Source: Pythium myriotylum | Lineage: Eukaryota; Oomycota; Peronosporomycetes; Pythiales; Pythiaceae | Direction: 5' to 3' | Assembly: GCA_023091665.1 (NCBI GenBank) | Contig: JALJCQ010000016.1 | Location: 1-64,000, forward strand | DNA length: 64,000 nt | Shown: piece by piece, positions 39,701 to 49,385 of the stretch | Position numbering within the stretch: position 1 is the stretch's first letter | Layout: the number at the start of each line of letters is the position of its first letter | The notes under the pieces: generated by a model | The model's database searches: none | What the model was told of the DNA's origin: nothing | The model's input: only the letters and a program-made list of their open reading frames with translations | Translations under genes and position numbers: made by a program

Positions 39701-42700
39701 TTTCAAGGCGTCTGTATTAAGTAAAATTAGTACGACAATGACTACTCTAATATACCTCGTCGATGAATATTATACACTTGACTAGTATGTGACGAGGCTG
39801 GGGGCTTCAGTTGGTGAGTTGTTGGTTGACTTCCGTTGGTCTTGGCTGGTCTAGGTAGTTGTTGTAGCACGTTGGTTCGATATGTACGGTTAGCTCAAAT
39901 GGTTATGAGCGTGGACCCCGATGCTGTCGGTCGCGGGTACTCGGGGAGGTTTCTTGTGCTAGTGGTTTCGCTTGACTTCGGTCGCGAGGGTACGCTCTGA
40001 TTCCAAAACGAGGTAGGTTTCGAGCCAGGATTGAAAGCAAGCACCCACACTGAAGAGGAAGAATCAGCAGGAAACGCTTTTATGCCAAAAAGCGAATTGC
40101 AAACAACCCCATGTTGTTTTGCATGAAGGCACCGAGCAAAGGCGTAGACTGGAGACTTGACAACACAACCTGAAGCGAAGCACGCTGCACATCGTCGTAC
40201 ACACGTCGAAGACACGCACGCACATGAGCACCAATAGTCGTGTACACAACACGCAGCGCTGCAATTGTTGGCATCGGGGATTGGCCGTTGAACAGTCGCC
40301 CATTGCGTTCAGTCCACAATAGGTGAAGCACCACTGCACGGGTGACTTGCCATAGGTCTTGGATTTCTTCTGCGTGGTCCTTCCACACGGGAGCAACGCG
40401 GATGGCTTTGCCGAAGACAATGTCGGTCCAAGAGGGTCGAGATGTGAAGAACACGGACATATCACGGAAGATATCACGCCATATCACAGTCGGCAGCACA
40501 CACTCGAAGAACAAATGACGCGCCGTCTCCACTGAGTTGCAGCCTGGTCGAACACAGTACACGATGCCGGGATTCGACACCGTCATGAACGAGAAGCGCG
40601 AGCGAGTCGGTAACAAGCCGTACGCCAAGCGGAACTGGAGGTCTTCGTATATCGGGAGGAGCAACACACGAAGCCGCTTGCGGAGCTTGTTAAATCGGAG
40701 GACCACGTCGGTAGGCACTCGAGGGTCGTGGAAGAACAGCGGGTGTGTTCTCGTCGGCTCTGGAGCTTGCCAGACGAGGTGGAGCAGCTGAGATCGTGGA
40801 ATGCGCGGCACCCAGCACACACGGTCGTTGGTCTTCACGCCGACTCGCGGATGTTGGTGCTCGGGCGCCGTCGTTAGCACTCCGTCGACAGGGACAGAGC
40901 ACATTGTGCACAGACGCTCGAATACTTGTGTGGCTTCTTCGTGGAGCTTGAGCAGCCATGTGTACTGTCGATACGGGGTGATGGAGACTTGGGTATAGTC
41001 AACATGTCGTTCAGCAAACTCGATTGCGCTTGGCCACTTGTTGCCTTCACCAGCAAAGTCACGAAGAGATCGCAACTGAAAGACACGGGCAACTTGCCGA
41101 CGGAAGCTTCGTTGCGGCTCTGTGATCATGCTGAGAGAGCAATGTTGGGATGGCGTTGTGTCGAAACGGCTAGTTGGGAGGAACCGGAAGTTCTTGTCGC
41201 CATGGAACCAGATTGGTTGGTCGAGTGCAGACGCAAGCCGTTCTTCTGGAGGGAGGTCGAGCCACGACACCGGCCACGTGATACCGTACCAAGTCTTCCA
41301 GGCCGCACGCCACCACGAAGAGAGCTGGTCCCACTCGATCGAGCCGCGATGCCGCCACGGACTGACGTAGAGAAAGTCGAGTGGCCTCTGCGGGCCCCAC
41401 CGCGGAAGACTGATCCGCAGCAGCTCAACTCCTGCAACCGTCCAATTACAGGCCGTCGATGTCGAAGCTGCCGTGAACTGGAGCAGGAGCTGCAGAGACT
41501 GTCTCTTGAGCACACCGTCGAGACTCGGTACCTGCAGACCCCCGGACTCGCGCGGCAGGTTGACGAATTCGTTCGAGATCAACTGGACATGCCGAGCGTC
41601 GCGTTCGTATCGCCGACTCAAGACGAAGCGATGCAGCGCGGCTTGCCACTGCTACACTCGTCCAGGTGGCACAGCTACGTGAGCGGTGTAGTGCCACAGT
41701 CGTGAGAGTACCATGGTCTGGGCGACGAGGAGCCTGCCTTGGAGCGTCCGTGCGCGCCGAAACCACTGCTTGAACCCGTCAAAGAAGCGTCGATCAAGGT
41801 CTTCAACAATCAGCTCCGTAGTGCGCCGCTGGCCGAACAGGAGACCGAGGAACTTGACTGTAGAGTCTTCGTCGAGAACATGTACACCTGGTATGCCCGG
41901 ACATCGCCGCGACCGATGCAGCGACATCAGCACACACTTGTTAACGTTGAGCTTGGCGCCGGATCCTTGACAGTTTTCTTCAACCAACCCAAGTTGCGCT
42001 TCGACACCAGCGATGGATCCTGACAGCAACGTCGAGTCGTCGGCGAAGAAAACACTCGTGACGGTGGCATCCGCTGTCAAGCAGATCCCATGTTCTTCGT
42101 GCTGGCGGAGCAGGTTGCCGAGCGGCTCGATCACGAGTAGAAACAACAGCGCCGACAATGGATCACCTTGCTTGACTCCACGCGTTGGGCAGAGAGGTTA
42201 TTGCACGAAGCCGTTGATCATGAGATGCGCGTGTGGACGAGTGTACAGGAGCTTCACCCACCCCGAGAACACCCCGCCACATCCCATTCGATCGAGCACC
42301 TGAAACATGTAGTTCCAGTTGACGCGGTCGTACGCCTTCTCAAAGTCGAGGAACATGGCGTAGGCTTCTTCGTCGCGCGCTGTTACGAGGTCTTGTAGAT
42401 CACTCACGAAACGAACGTGGTGATGCAGAGAGCGACCCCGCACGAACGCCTTCTGGTCTTGGTGCACGAGCTTGGTCAGGAACAACTGCAGTCCGAAAGC
42501 GAGAACCTTCGACAGCGCCTTCACGTCGACACCCATCAAAGCAATTGGGCGATAGTTGCCTGGGTCAGCTCGGGATCCCTTCTTGTGCAGCAGGCTGATC
42601 GCCGACTGGCGTTGGCATCGAAGGAGCTCTCCTCGCTGAAGCTGGTAGGTGAACACGATCTCCAGGCATTCACCGAAGGCGTCAGGAGCCACTTGGTAGA

Positions 42701-43090
42701 ACGAAGCTGGAAGCCCATCCATCCCGGGCGCCGAGGATGCTCGCATCTTCTTGATTGCACTAGCGAGGTCCGCCGCTGTGATCGGAGCGTTGAGGATATT
42801 TTACTCGTCTTCAGACAGTCGGCGGTCGATCGTGTCGAGCATGCGGTCGATCTGGCGCTGCTCGGGCTCTTGGACGACAACACCACTGCGCTCAACGTCG
42901 CCCAGGATACCGCCCCAGTGCTGACCGAAGACAGCAGCGATATCCGCCGGGTTGCTGGAGGGAGAGCCATCTTGAAGCCGCACTTCCTCGATGCTGACTC
43001 TCCGCAAGGATCCGTCCAGCGGTCGAAAGAAGTACTTGGATGACTTCTCCGCGTGTTTAGCCTGGAAGTCGCTTCATTGCAGGTTGACAA
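39701..43090 (-). mobile_element. 5'-truncated LINE (non-LTR retrotransposon)
   Basis: Minus-strand element ending at 39701 with the tail AATACAGACGCCTTGAAAC. About 380 bp of 3' UTR precede that end, with CCAACC-rich stretches like those in the 718-bp insertion at 34417. The RT ORF occupies 40080-43080. No endonuclease domain is visible upstream, so the 5' end is missing. The element is inserted in the tRNA-Glu gene of unit 33. Confidence 0.85.
40080..43077 (-). pseudogene. LINE ORF2: reverse transcriptase and C-terminal zinc region
   Basis: One reading frame runs about 1000 codons on the minus strand without a frameshift, from before SSKYFFRPL (near 43030) to the stop at 40080. RT blocks appear in order: APGMDGLPASFY, NYRPIAL, FLDFEKAYDRVNW (near 42340, first catalytic Asp), TRGVKQGDPLSALLF (near 42170) and FFADDSTLL (near 42040, the catalytic Asp pair). 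A C-terminal Cys/His cluster, CVRPGCNSVETARHLFFEC (near 40520), fits the zinc region common in LINE proteins. The frame is broken by in-frame stops at about 42799 (TAA), 42196 (TAA) and 41650 (TAG). A further TGA near 43078 marks the visible 5' limit. The element is presumably inactive. Confidence 0.9.
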
Positions 43091-43849
43091 TGTTCACCGA
43101 ACCCCAGAAAAATGCCAAAGTTACTCCCATCATATTCACAAGCGTTAGTAGATAATTGTCCTCCATAACGGATACCAAACAATCAACGTGGTGAGGCTGA
43201 ATCTTCCAACGACGATCCCCACCGCGATAAAAAAAGCACAGGGAGCCGCGTGCTGAGCGATTGTGCGCGGTTAATCAAGCCCCACGCAGTCGAGTAAGGG
43301 GCACCGCTATGGTTGGCAACGAGCTGTCAGTTGCCACCATCCCTTGCGGTGGCGGTTACTCGCTGGCAGATCTGGCGTGGGTATCGCGGCCACCAGAACC
43401 ACTCGTTCGAGTGCGCGCGAATTGATGAGTATCCTCCTCTGCTGCCGCATTCCAGCATAGCGCTTGAGGGCGCTGTGAAAAGCGAACGCTCGTTCGCGGT
43501 GTCTGCCCACCGACTCCGATCACTTTTGGCGGGCCAAGAGTGAAGCCCGCTGCTAAATCTCTTCCAAAACGATAGCCTCGCATTTATCAGGTTTGAACAG
43601 GCTATCTTGTTTTGGTTTTGGTTGTTCATGTTTTGATGTCGAGGAATCCAAAATTGGCTTTGAAATGGTGTAGGGTCAATTCATGACTGGACTGGCATCC
43701 AGGAAAAGAACGTGCGCAAAATCGAGCGCGTAACATACTTTCTATCCCACTTTTGACGACAGTAAAAAAAAGCCAGAGACCTCTGCCAAACACTGCCCAC
43801 TCAAAATGAGGCCCCGATGAACCATTTAGAGACAATTCGATTCTATAGG
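43091..43849. other. No gene recognised
   Basis: Between the LINE 5' truncation and the inverted unit fragment. Short frames only (up to about 100 codons, overlapping on both strands), none with a recognisable motif. The expected second half of the interrupted tRNA unit is not present here. Confidence 0.6.
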
Positions 43850-44019
43850 GAATCAAGACCAACGACATCAACAACGGCCGTTGGACTTTGGACCTTTGAA
43901 CTAGGCACCATCTTTCTTGTCTGGACGGTGACTTCATCGAAGACAGATGCGCGGACGCTGGTGAACAGGTACCATGTACCATGTACCATGTAACGAATGG
44001 GAGAAGACGCCATGGGTCC
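43850..44019 (-). repeat. Inverted, diverged fragment of the tRNA array unit
   Basis: On the minus strand this matches the unit segment between the 9-bp repeat and the CATAGTTCC block, including GGCGTCTTCTCCCATTCG, the ACATGGTACATGG repeat, GTCCGCGCATC and CAACGGCCG. It has scattered substitutions and only two AAAGGTCC copies, so it is older than copies in the array. It contains no tRNA. It truncates the low-complexity ORF at 44020-44799. Confidence 0.88.
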
Positions 44020-44799
44020 AAGCGAGCTTCCTCATCAGCTCAGGAGCAGTGCCGTTGTCTGACTTGTTGGTGCTCGACGGCGCAACCGACACTGAAGAGT
44101 CTTTGAATTCGTCGGACTCCTCTTCATCATTGTTGATCTGACACGTGGGCTTTTTCTTCGCAGTTATAATAGGCGTCACAACTTCAGCATCCTAGTCATC
44201 GTCTTCTCTGCGTGGTGGTAATCTTAGCTGGTTTCCACGCTTCGACGGCAAGGTGGCTGGTGTCGGAGCACCAGCCGATGGCATTGACGTCGCACGCGGT
44301 GTACTCCCGTCGTTTGATGACGGTTGACGCGGCTGCATACCTCGAGACTGAGAGGACAAAGTGGCTTGAGTCCGAGACACTGTCGTCATCTGCATCGGTG
44401 TCGTACAAGCCGCCGTCGAAGTCACAAGATGGCAAACTGTCGTGGAAAGAATACTTGGCTGCGTGAAATGTAGACTTTGCCATACATTGTTGTGGGCGTA
44501 TATTGTCGTGCTACCGGCTTGTGGTTATTATCCGAATCCGAACTGTTATTGGAAGCTGTGGATGATTGCGGCTTTGCTTTCTTCTTTGCTTTCCTCTTAT
44601 CGGTGTCACTGTTCGCCTCGGCAGCACTTGCAAAGTCACCATCGTTGCCGCGGTCACCAGCCGTCCCAGTCATTCTGGCTGCTGCTTCATCACTACCACT
44701 AGTATCTTGAGGGCTAGGCGCCTCATTGTGGTCCTGATCGCAAGGTCCCACGTCGGCCTCATCTTCAGCACGAGCCTCGTCACCATTGTCACTTGACAT
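44020..44799 (-). pseudogene. Ser/Asp/Lys-rich hypothetical protein, broken
   Basis: Starting at ATG 44799 the minus strand encodes an acidic, Ser/Asp/Glu-rich N-terminus (MSSDNGDEARAEDEADVG) followed by a basic KRKAKKKAKP stretch that could act as a nuclear signal. The frame shifts near 44430 and continues through RREDDD, then an in-frame TAG near 44190, then DAEVVTPIITAKKKPTC and a second acidic stretch until the inverted array fragment begins at 44019. I recognise no family. Composition suggests a disordered nuclear or gag-like protein. It could also be the tail of a transposase, since a pogo-type fragment lies upstream on the same strand. Confidence 0.4.
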
Positions 44800-44836
44800 C
44801 CATTTCTGTTTTGGTGGTCATCATGAGATGGATTTC

Positions 44837-44851
44837 TTTTTTTTTTTTTTT
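44837..44851 (-). repeat. 15-nt poly(A) on the minus strand
   Basis: A run of 15 T on the plus strand, preceded on the plus strand by TTTC. It lies just 3' (minus sense) of the pogo-type fragment that ends at 44886 and upstream of the ORF at 44799. It may be a retroposition tail or chance. Confidence 0.5.
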
Positions 44852-44885
44852 GAATAGAATTTAGCTCTCTCTCAGCTCTCTGCTC

Positions 44886-45309
44886 TCAGCTCAGCCACTG
44901 AAAGAATTTAGGAGAGGAGCGAAGATTTACCGAGAGACTAATTGCGGGGTAACCATTCACCCACTTGTCAGTCGGGCCGTTTACTCCGAACGGGTGTTTC
45001 CTGCCATCACGAGCGATAGCCATCGCCATGAGTTTAAGCTTCCACCGGGTAGCTGGGAAGCCCTGGGGGGGGGGGGGGGGGGGGGGCGATGTCAATAAGA
45101 CCCTGAACGAGAGCGTTCTCTTCTTCAGAGGTAAGCGCACACGGCGCACCACGACGCGACCCGGGTTTCTTCCCGTTAGTGCAGTCGCGGAAAGAACTCC
45201 AGGGGATGTCATATCGGCAAGCAACTTCTCGCTTAGACAGCGGATTCGGCGGCCGTTGCGCGGATTCGTACGCCTCAAGGGCCACCTTCATTTGTTGAGC
45301 GTTCACCAT
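44886..45309 (-). pseudogene. pogo/Tigger-type transposase, DNA-binding N-terminus
   Basis: From ATG at 45309 the minus strand encodes a pipsqueak-type helix-turn-helix (LSKREVACRYDIPWSSFRD) and the linker ALTSEEENALVQGLIDIA. A 22-nt poly-C follows (45086-45065). In a shifted frame the second, CENP-B/Tc5-type helix-turn-helix continues (RWKLKLMAMAIA, then GVNGPTDKWV and ISL). The frame ends at 44886 before any DDE catalytic domain. The two-HTH order is characteristic of pogo/Tigger/jerky proteins. The catalytic part is absent nearby, so this is a fragment. Confidence 0.75.
45065..45086. repeat. 22-nt G/C homopolymer in the pogo-type ORF
   Basis: 22 G on the plus strand, which is poly-C on the coding strand. 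It sits between the two helix-turn-helix segments and shifts the frame. Confidence 0.97.
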
Positions 45310-45393
45310 GATCACTGAGACCTGTACCCCGCAACGAGCAGGCGAAGAACAGACGATGGCGAGCTCGCAGCGAGGGAGCCACCATGGAGCCAT

Positions 45394-45898
45394 GTTGATG
45401 TGACCATATATTTGACTTATCTAAGTATACGACATGGATACAAAAATAGCTGGGGTGGGTGGGTGGGCGACATTAGGTCGCGATACCCTTATTACTGCAG
45501 GTAAATTTCAATCTTGTCGGAACTTTGTAGGATGAGAAGGCTACGGATTGCGTAACCTTTTTTGCGAGATGTCATTGGTCATAAATCACCCACATTTCGG
45601 GCCCCAAGTGTCACTGACAGTGTCGGAGCACCGACAGACACAAGGTGAGCTTCCCAGACTTCGGCCGGCAAAACATTTGACGACCCGATCCAATTAGCCC
45701 CTCAATCTATGTATCTGCTAGTCGCTTGCAGCCTGGGAACCCCCAACGCCCGCATGCCGCTTTCTCTTTTTGTAAGGCCTGCGTTTGTAGTTGGGATCGT
45801 TTGCCTTCTCGCACTCGGAGACTAACTTCAGCATGGTACAGATTTTGAGCTCTTAACTTTCCGGAGTCGACGAGCTTATCGTCAAAGCTTGTATACCA
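45394..45898. other. No gene recognised
   Basis: AT-richer stretch with only short frames and no repeat or motif that I can name. Confidence 0.5.
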
Positions 45899-46165
45899 AT
45901 GTCGTACAGTCTTGTACCCTGTGCCAACGCGTTCTTTATCGCATTCGCCAGCACTTTCTCGGTTATATTTCCTGCTCTCGCCCCGCGCTCGTCGGAGCCG
46001 CTGGAACCTTTGGGCCCATCAGGCGTCGCGGCCAGGCAGACGACACGGAAAGGTGGTGTCAGTGGTAGTCACGTCCGCGGTCGTGATCGTGGTAGCAATC
46101 GCGGCGACGCGAAGAAGTCGGAGAATCGCCAGGACGGCGAGCGGCAGCACGTCGAGGGCGAGGAT
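45899..46165 (+). pseudogene. 5' part of an ORF interrupted by the gypsy element
   Basis: An 89-codon frame from ATG 45899, with a hydrophobic N-terminal stretch (ANAFFIAFASTFSVIF) and then Arg/Gly/Ser-rich sequence. It stays open exactly to the AGGAT target duplication. Removing the retrotransposon and one AGGAT would join it in frame with 52218-52457, giving about 168 residues ending in TGA. The antisense strand is also open and hydrophobic across the junction, so the coding strand is uncertain. No family recognised. Confidence 0.35.
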
Positions 46166-46658
46166 TGTGGCGCGCCGCGCGTGCGCGCAGCTGAATGATC
46201 AGCCCACAACAACCGGCCCTCATGGCGCCCATCCACCGCCATGAGGATGTGTATGTAAAGAAACAAGACGCGATTGCCTGATCGGCACTGAGAGTGATGC
46301 GGCATGCGGCAGTGACGAAGAACGAGGCGCGACCAAGGACGCGGCGACCATGAGCCAGCGCAGTGCTCATGCCCGGCCGCGAGCAAGCTAAGTGTAGCTG
46401 CCGCCGCAACCAAGGCGAGGGCGCGTCGACCGCGTGCGATTGGCAGACTTGGCCATGACGGTCACGCCGGCACAGAAGACGCTGGAGGCCGTGGCTGAGC
46501 GCCGGGGTCCATGGGGTGCTCCCCAAGGAGCCTGCCTGGGGCGTCCCCTAGGGGCGTCCACAGTGCGTACACGGTAGGATAGGACTCTGCTGCTTTGCTC
46601 TCGCTAAACTTTCAATGAACTTACTTCGCAACTTGCCATCGACCCGGCAAGCGCCACA
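46166..46658 (+). repeat. 5' LTR of the gypsy element
   Basis: 493 bp, TG...CA. It differs from the 3' LTR at about four positions (two near the 5' end, one near 46257, one near 46300). Confidence 0.94.
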
Positions 46659-46705
46659 AAGATCTTTTCGGCAGAAGCGAGTCAAGCAACACGACCAACC
46701 CAGCG

Positions 46706-47640
46706 ATGTCGGTTGGCACGGACGGCGTCGAGATGTCCGTCCCCCAGTGTGTACGAGGTCGTGAGGGCCCCTCGTCTCAAGGAGTGGAGCCAGGAAGCGC
46801 TGGTGTCGTGCATGCGCGATCGGAAGCAGTACGAGGAGGGCATCCATGAGCGCTGCAACATCACGGGCGAAGTCGTCGGCAGCGTGATGGTCAGCGTCAA
46901 GGTTTTATTTGAGAGGAACGTCCTCGAGCACGTCTGTGAGTATGTACTCGACCGCAACGTCTTCGACGTCACGGACGAGGACCTGGTAAGCTTGATAAGA
47001 AAAGCAAGGCTGCCAACGTGTTGAACGACCACATCCCGGACATCATGCAACTCTTTGCTGCGAAGCTCAAGATGAACGTGCGCGTGAAGGGCATCTACGC
47101 GCGGGTTGCTATGTACTACATGGACCTCGATCGGCTCGTGGAGGAGTACGGCTTGCTATCGCTCATGGGGCGCGGCCCCGTGCACGATGAGGAAGGTCGT
47201 CGTCGGATGAAGCTCCGGTGCAAGGTGCTAATCGCCCTAGTGCAGCCGGAGGTGTTGCGAGTGGAGCTCGAACGTCTCTCGGACACAACCCATTACTTCG
47301 TGAAGAGTGACTGCAAGGCACTCTATCGCCTCATGGTTGAGCGCGCGTTGCGCCAACAGCAACAGCACATGATGATGAGTGAATTGAAGCCTAATGCGCT
47401 CAAGAAGACTAAGCCTATCGCGGGTTCTAAAGTGAAGGCGCAGCACGAGCGTCCACGGCTGACGACGAATGCGTCGTCGGTCACCAGGCCAGCTACGACA
47501 GGTCCGCGGTCACCACCAAAGGGAGGCTGTCTGTTCTGTAAGGGCCCGCATTGGCTCTCGGACGCTACGGTCTTCTGTTGTTCACTGTCCTCAAGCTAGT
47601 GAACAACAGAAGACCGAAGCGAAGAACAAGGCTGCTACAG
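46706..47640 (+). pseudogene. gypsy Gag with CCHC zinc knuckle, broken
   Basis: Probable start ATG 46706 (a second ATG is at 46733). The frame is lost at a CCCCC run (46741-46745), where one C fewer would join MSV to SVYEVVRAPRLKEW. It is lost again near 46990 before NDHIPDIMQLFAAKL. The capsid-like region includes RMKLRCKVLIALVQPEVLR and ALYRLMVERALRQQQQ. The knuckle reads CLFCKGPHWLSD, and its final Cys is displaced by a 22-bp insertion at 47564-47585; after it TGTCCTCAA (Cys-Pro-Gln) resumes. The protein would package element RNA in cytoplasmic particles. Confidence 0.85.
47564..47617. repeat. Hairpin from a 22-bp templated inverted insertion in gag
   Basis: 47564-47585 is the reverse complement of 47599-47620 with one mismatch (21/22), with a 13-nt spacer between. 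Deleting the first arm restores the CX2CX4HX4C knuckle and the frame into protease. Confidence 0.85.
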
Positions 47641-48240
47641 CGAAAGAAGGACGGGTGAAACGCATCATGGCTCCGGTCGGGTCGACCAACAGGGGCACCG
47701 CGTTCCTCGGTGGCCTACTCGAGGTCCCGTTCTGCGCTGACACCGGCTCCGACGTGAACGTGGTGTCTCAGTCAGTGGTAGAGGAACTCCTTATGCTCGG
47801 TGCATCGTCCACACCGCGCGTGCTGTCGCCACTGGTCGAGGTGGCCACGGCAGGCGGCAATACCTTCTCATGTGACCGAGCGGTGACTCTCGACGTCGAG
47901 ATCCGAACTGCGGCAGGACCTTTGGTCCTGCCAGGTGTGGAGTGCATCCTGCTACCCGGCAAGGAGGAAGAGGTTTTGCTGGGCCGTGCGATACTGCGCG
48001 ACATCGGCATTGATGTTGAACGTCTCTTCGAGCAGCTTGTCGAGCAGATACTCGATGTCGCAGACGCGGAGGCCGATGACATCCCTTCCGACCATGTTGA
48101 GCTGGGCAGTGGGCCTGACGGTGACGAGGTAGAGCTCGAGATCGAGCGCATGGTGAACGACGCGATGCGCGAAGGTTTTGACCCGCTGCTCATCGGGGAG
48201 CTGCGAGCGCTGCTGCTTGAGAACCCAGATATATGGCGTG
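47641..48240 (+). pseudogene. gypsy aspartic protease and linker
   Basis: The frame continuing from the zinc knuckle contains the retropepsin active-site motif ADTGSDVNVVS (47736-47768), preceded by LGGLLEVPF. A typical retropepsin glycine follows in VLLGRAILRDIGID (near 47985). This segment is uninterrupted and matches a retroviral-type protease that would cleave the Gag-Pol polyprotein. An acidic linker leads into RT. It cannot be expressed normally because of upstream and downstream frame breaks. Confidence 0.82.
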
Positions 48241-48718
48241 TGCGTCCAGAAGGTGATGAACCAGCTCGGGTGGACCCCATGGAGGTCGAGCTTGTCCCAG
48301 ACACTCGCCCGTTCCGTGCCGCGGTCCGCAGGTATCCCGACCGGCAGCGGGAGTTCTTCCGTGAGTACATCCGCGAACTCGAGCGTCATGGTTACGTTTA
48401 CCGCAACGACAACAGTCGGTGGACCTCTCCTGCTCTACCAGTGAGGAAGCCAGGGACCGATGACTTCAGGATGACGGTGGACTATCGTCGAGTGAACAGT
48501 GCGTTGGTGCCGCTGGCCGGTGCGAGCCCACACCTCGACTCGGAATTGAACCATGTTCGTGGGTCGTACGGCTTTGGTACATTTGACTTTTTTTAAAGGG
48601 GTTTTGCCAGTTGCCCCTCGCACAGGGTAGCCAGGAGCTGTTCAGCATCGTGACCGAGGACGGAGTGTTCACCCCTACTCGGATCCCGCAGGGTGCATGT
48701 GATTCGGCGCTTCATTTC

Positions 48719-49246
48719 CAAGGGCAGATGCACACGGTGTTACAAGACCTACTCCATGTCGCGGTGCTCATCTGGATTGACGATGTGATCCTGTTTGCGG
48801 CTGATGCTGCTTCGTACCTGGAGCGAATTCGGCAGTTTCTCGAGACGCTTCGAGTGCACAACCTCAAGCTCAATGCTCGGAAGTGTACAGTATTCAGCCG
48901 TGAAGTGGTGTGGTGTGGCCGAGTGATTAGTGGCGAAGGAATCGCCCATGACCCCTCTCGGCTCGCAGCGCTCCGTCAGCTGCAAGGGCAGATGCACACG
49001 GTGTTACAAGACCTACTCCATGTCGCGGTGCTCATCTGGATTGACGATGTGATCCTGTTTGCGGCTGATGCTGCTTCGTACCTGGAGCGAATTCGGCAGT
49101 TTCTCGAGACGCTTCGAGTGCACAACCTCAAGCTCAATGCTCGGAAGTGTACAGTATTCAGCCGTGAAGTGGTGTGGTGTGGCCGAGTGATTAGTGGCGA
49201 AGGAATCGCCCATGACCCCTCTCGGCTCGCAGCGCTCCGTCAGCTG
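48719..49246 (+). repeat. Exact 264-bp tandem duplication in RT
   Basis: Two copies with period 264 (88 codons, in frame), with no difference that I can see. The end points share CAA. The second copy is followed directly by the poly-C tract. Confidence 0.95.
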
Positions 49247-49247
49247 C

Positions 49248-49249
<2 letters not shown>

Positions 49250-49279
<30 letters not shown>
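49250..49279 (+). repeat. 30-nt poly-C in gypsy RT
   Basis: It follows CAGCTGCAA and precedes TACTGCTGCTGGCCTGCAG. The flanks on either side both encode RT, in different frames. Confidence 0.97.
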
Positions 49280-49385
49280 TACTGCTGCTGGCCTGCAGCA
49301 CTTCGTGTGCGCCATGAACTGGCTACATGACTCTATCATCGACTTTGCGCGGCTGGTGGAGCCGCATCGCTGAAAGCTAGAGGCT

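Larger units (their letters stand above)
48241..49330 (+). pseudogene. gypsy reverse transcriptase, frameshifted and duplicated
   Basis: RT begins with the conserved entry WTSPALPVRKPGTDDFRMTVDYRRVN. The frame breaks in a T-run at about 48592 (GTFDFF then stop) and resumes as LPLAQGSQELFS. RIPQGACDSALHFQ precedes the catalytic box LIWIDDVILFA (near 48775), which has Asp-Asp in the usual place. A 264-bp segment holding this box is then repeated exactly (48719-48982 and 48983-49246). A 30-nt poly-C follows, after which TAAGLQHFVCAMNWL, the RT thumb/connection region, appears in another frame. Confidence 0.9.

Noticed and set aside
39888..39955. tRNA-like sequence with a good A box (TAGCTCAAATGG)
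   Set aside because: The B box region reads GGTCGCGGGTACTCGG, far from GGTTCGANTCC, no cloverleaf closes, and it lies in the LINE 3' region.
40080..43077. Stop-codon reassignment (TAA/TAG as Gln) to explain the LINE frame
   Set aside because: TGA stops also break gypsy, transposase and calpain frames, those genes carry indels as well, and no intact host gene in the window supports a changed code. Simple decay is more likely.
44192..44799. Assigning the Ser/Asp/Lys-rich ORF to a secreted effector family
   Set aside because: No signal peptide and no recognised effector motif; composition alone is not enough.
46069..46526. Minus-strand ORFs across the LTRs (also 51532-52080)
   Set aside because: The same frames recur in both LTRs and are Arg/His-rich, as expected for antisense of GC-rich LTR sequence.
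46659..46680. A tRNA primer-binding site after the 5' LTR
   Set aside because: The sequence AAGATCTTTTCGGCAG does not start with TGG and I could not match it to a tRNA 3' end, so it was not annotated.
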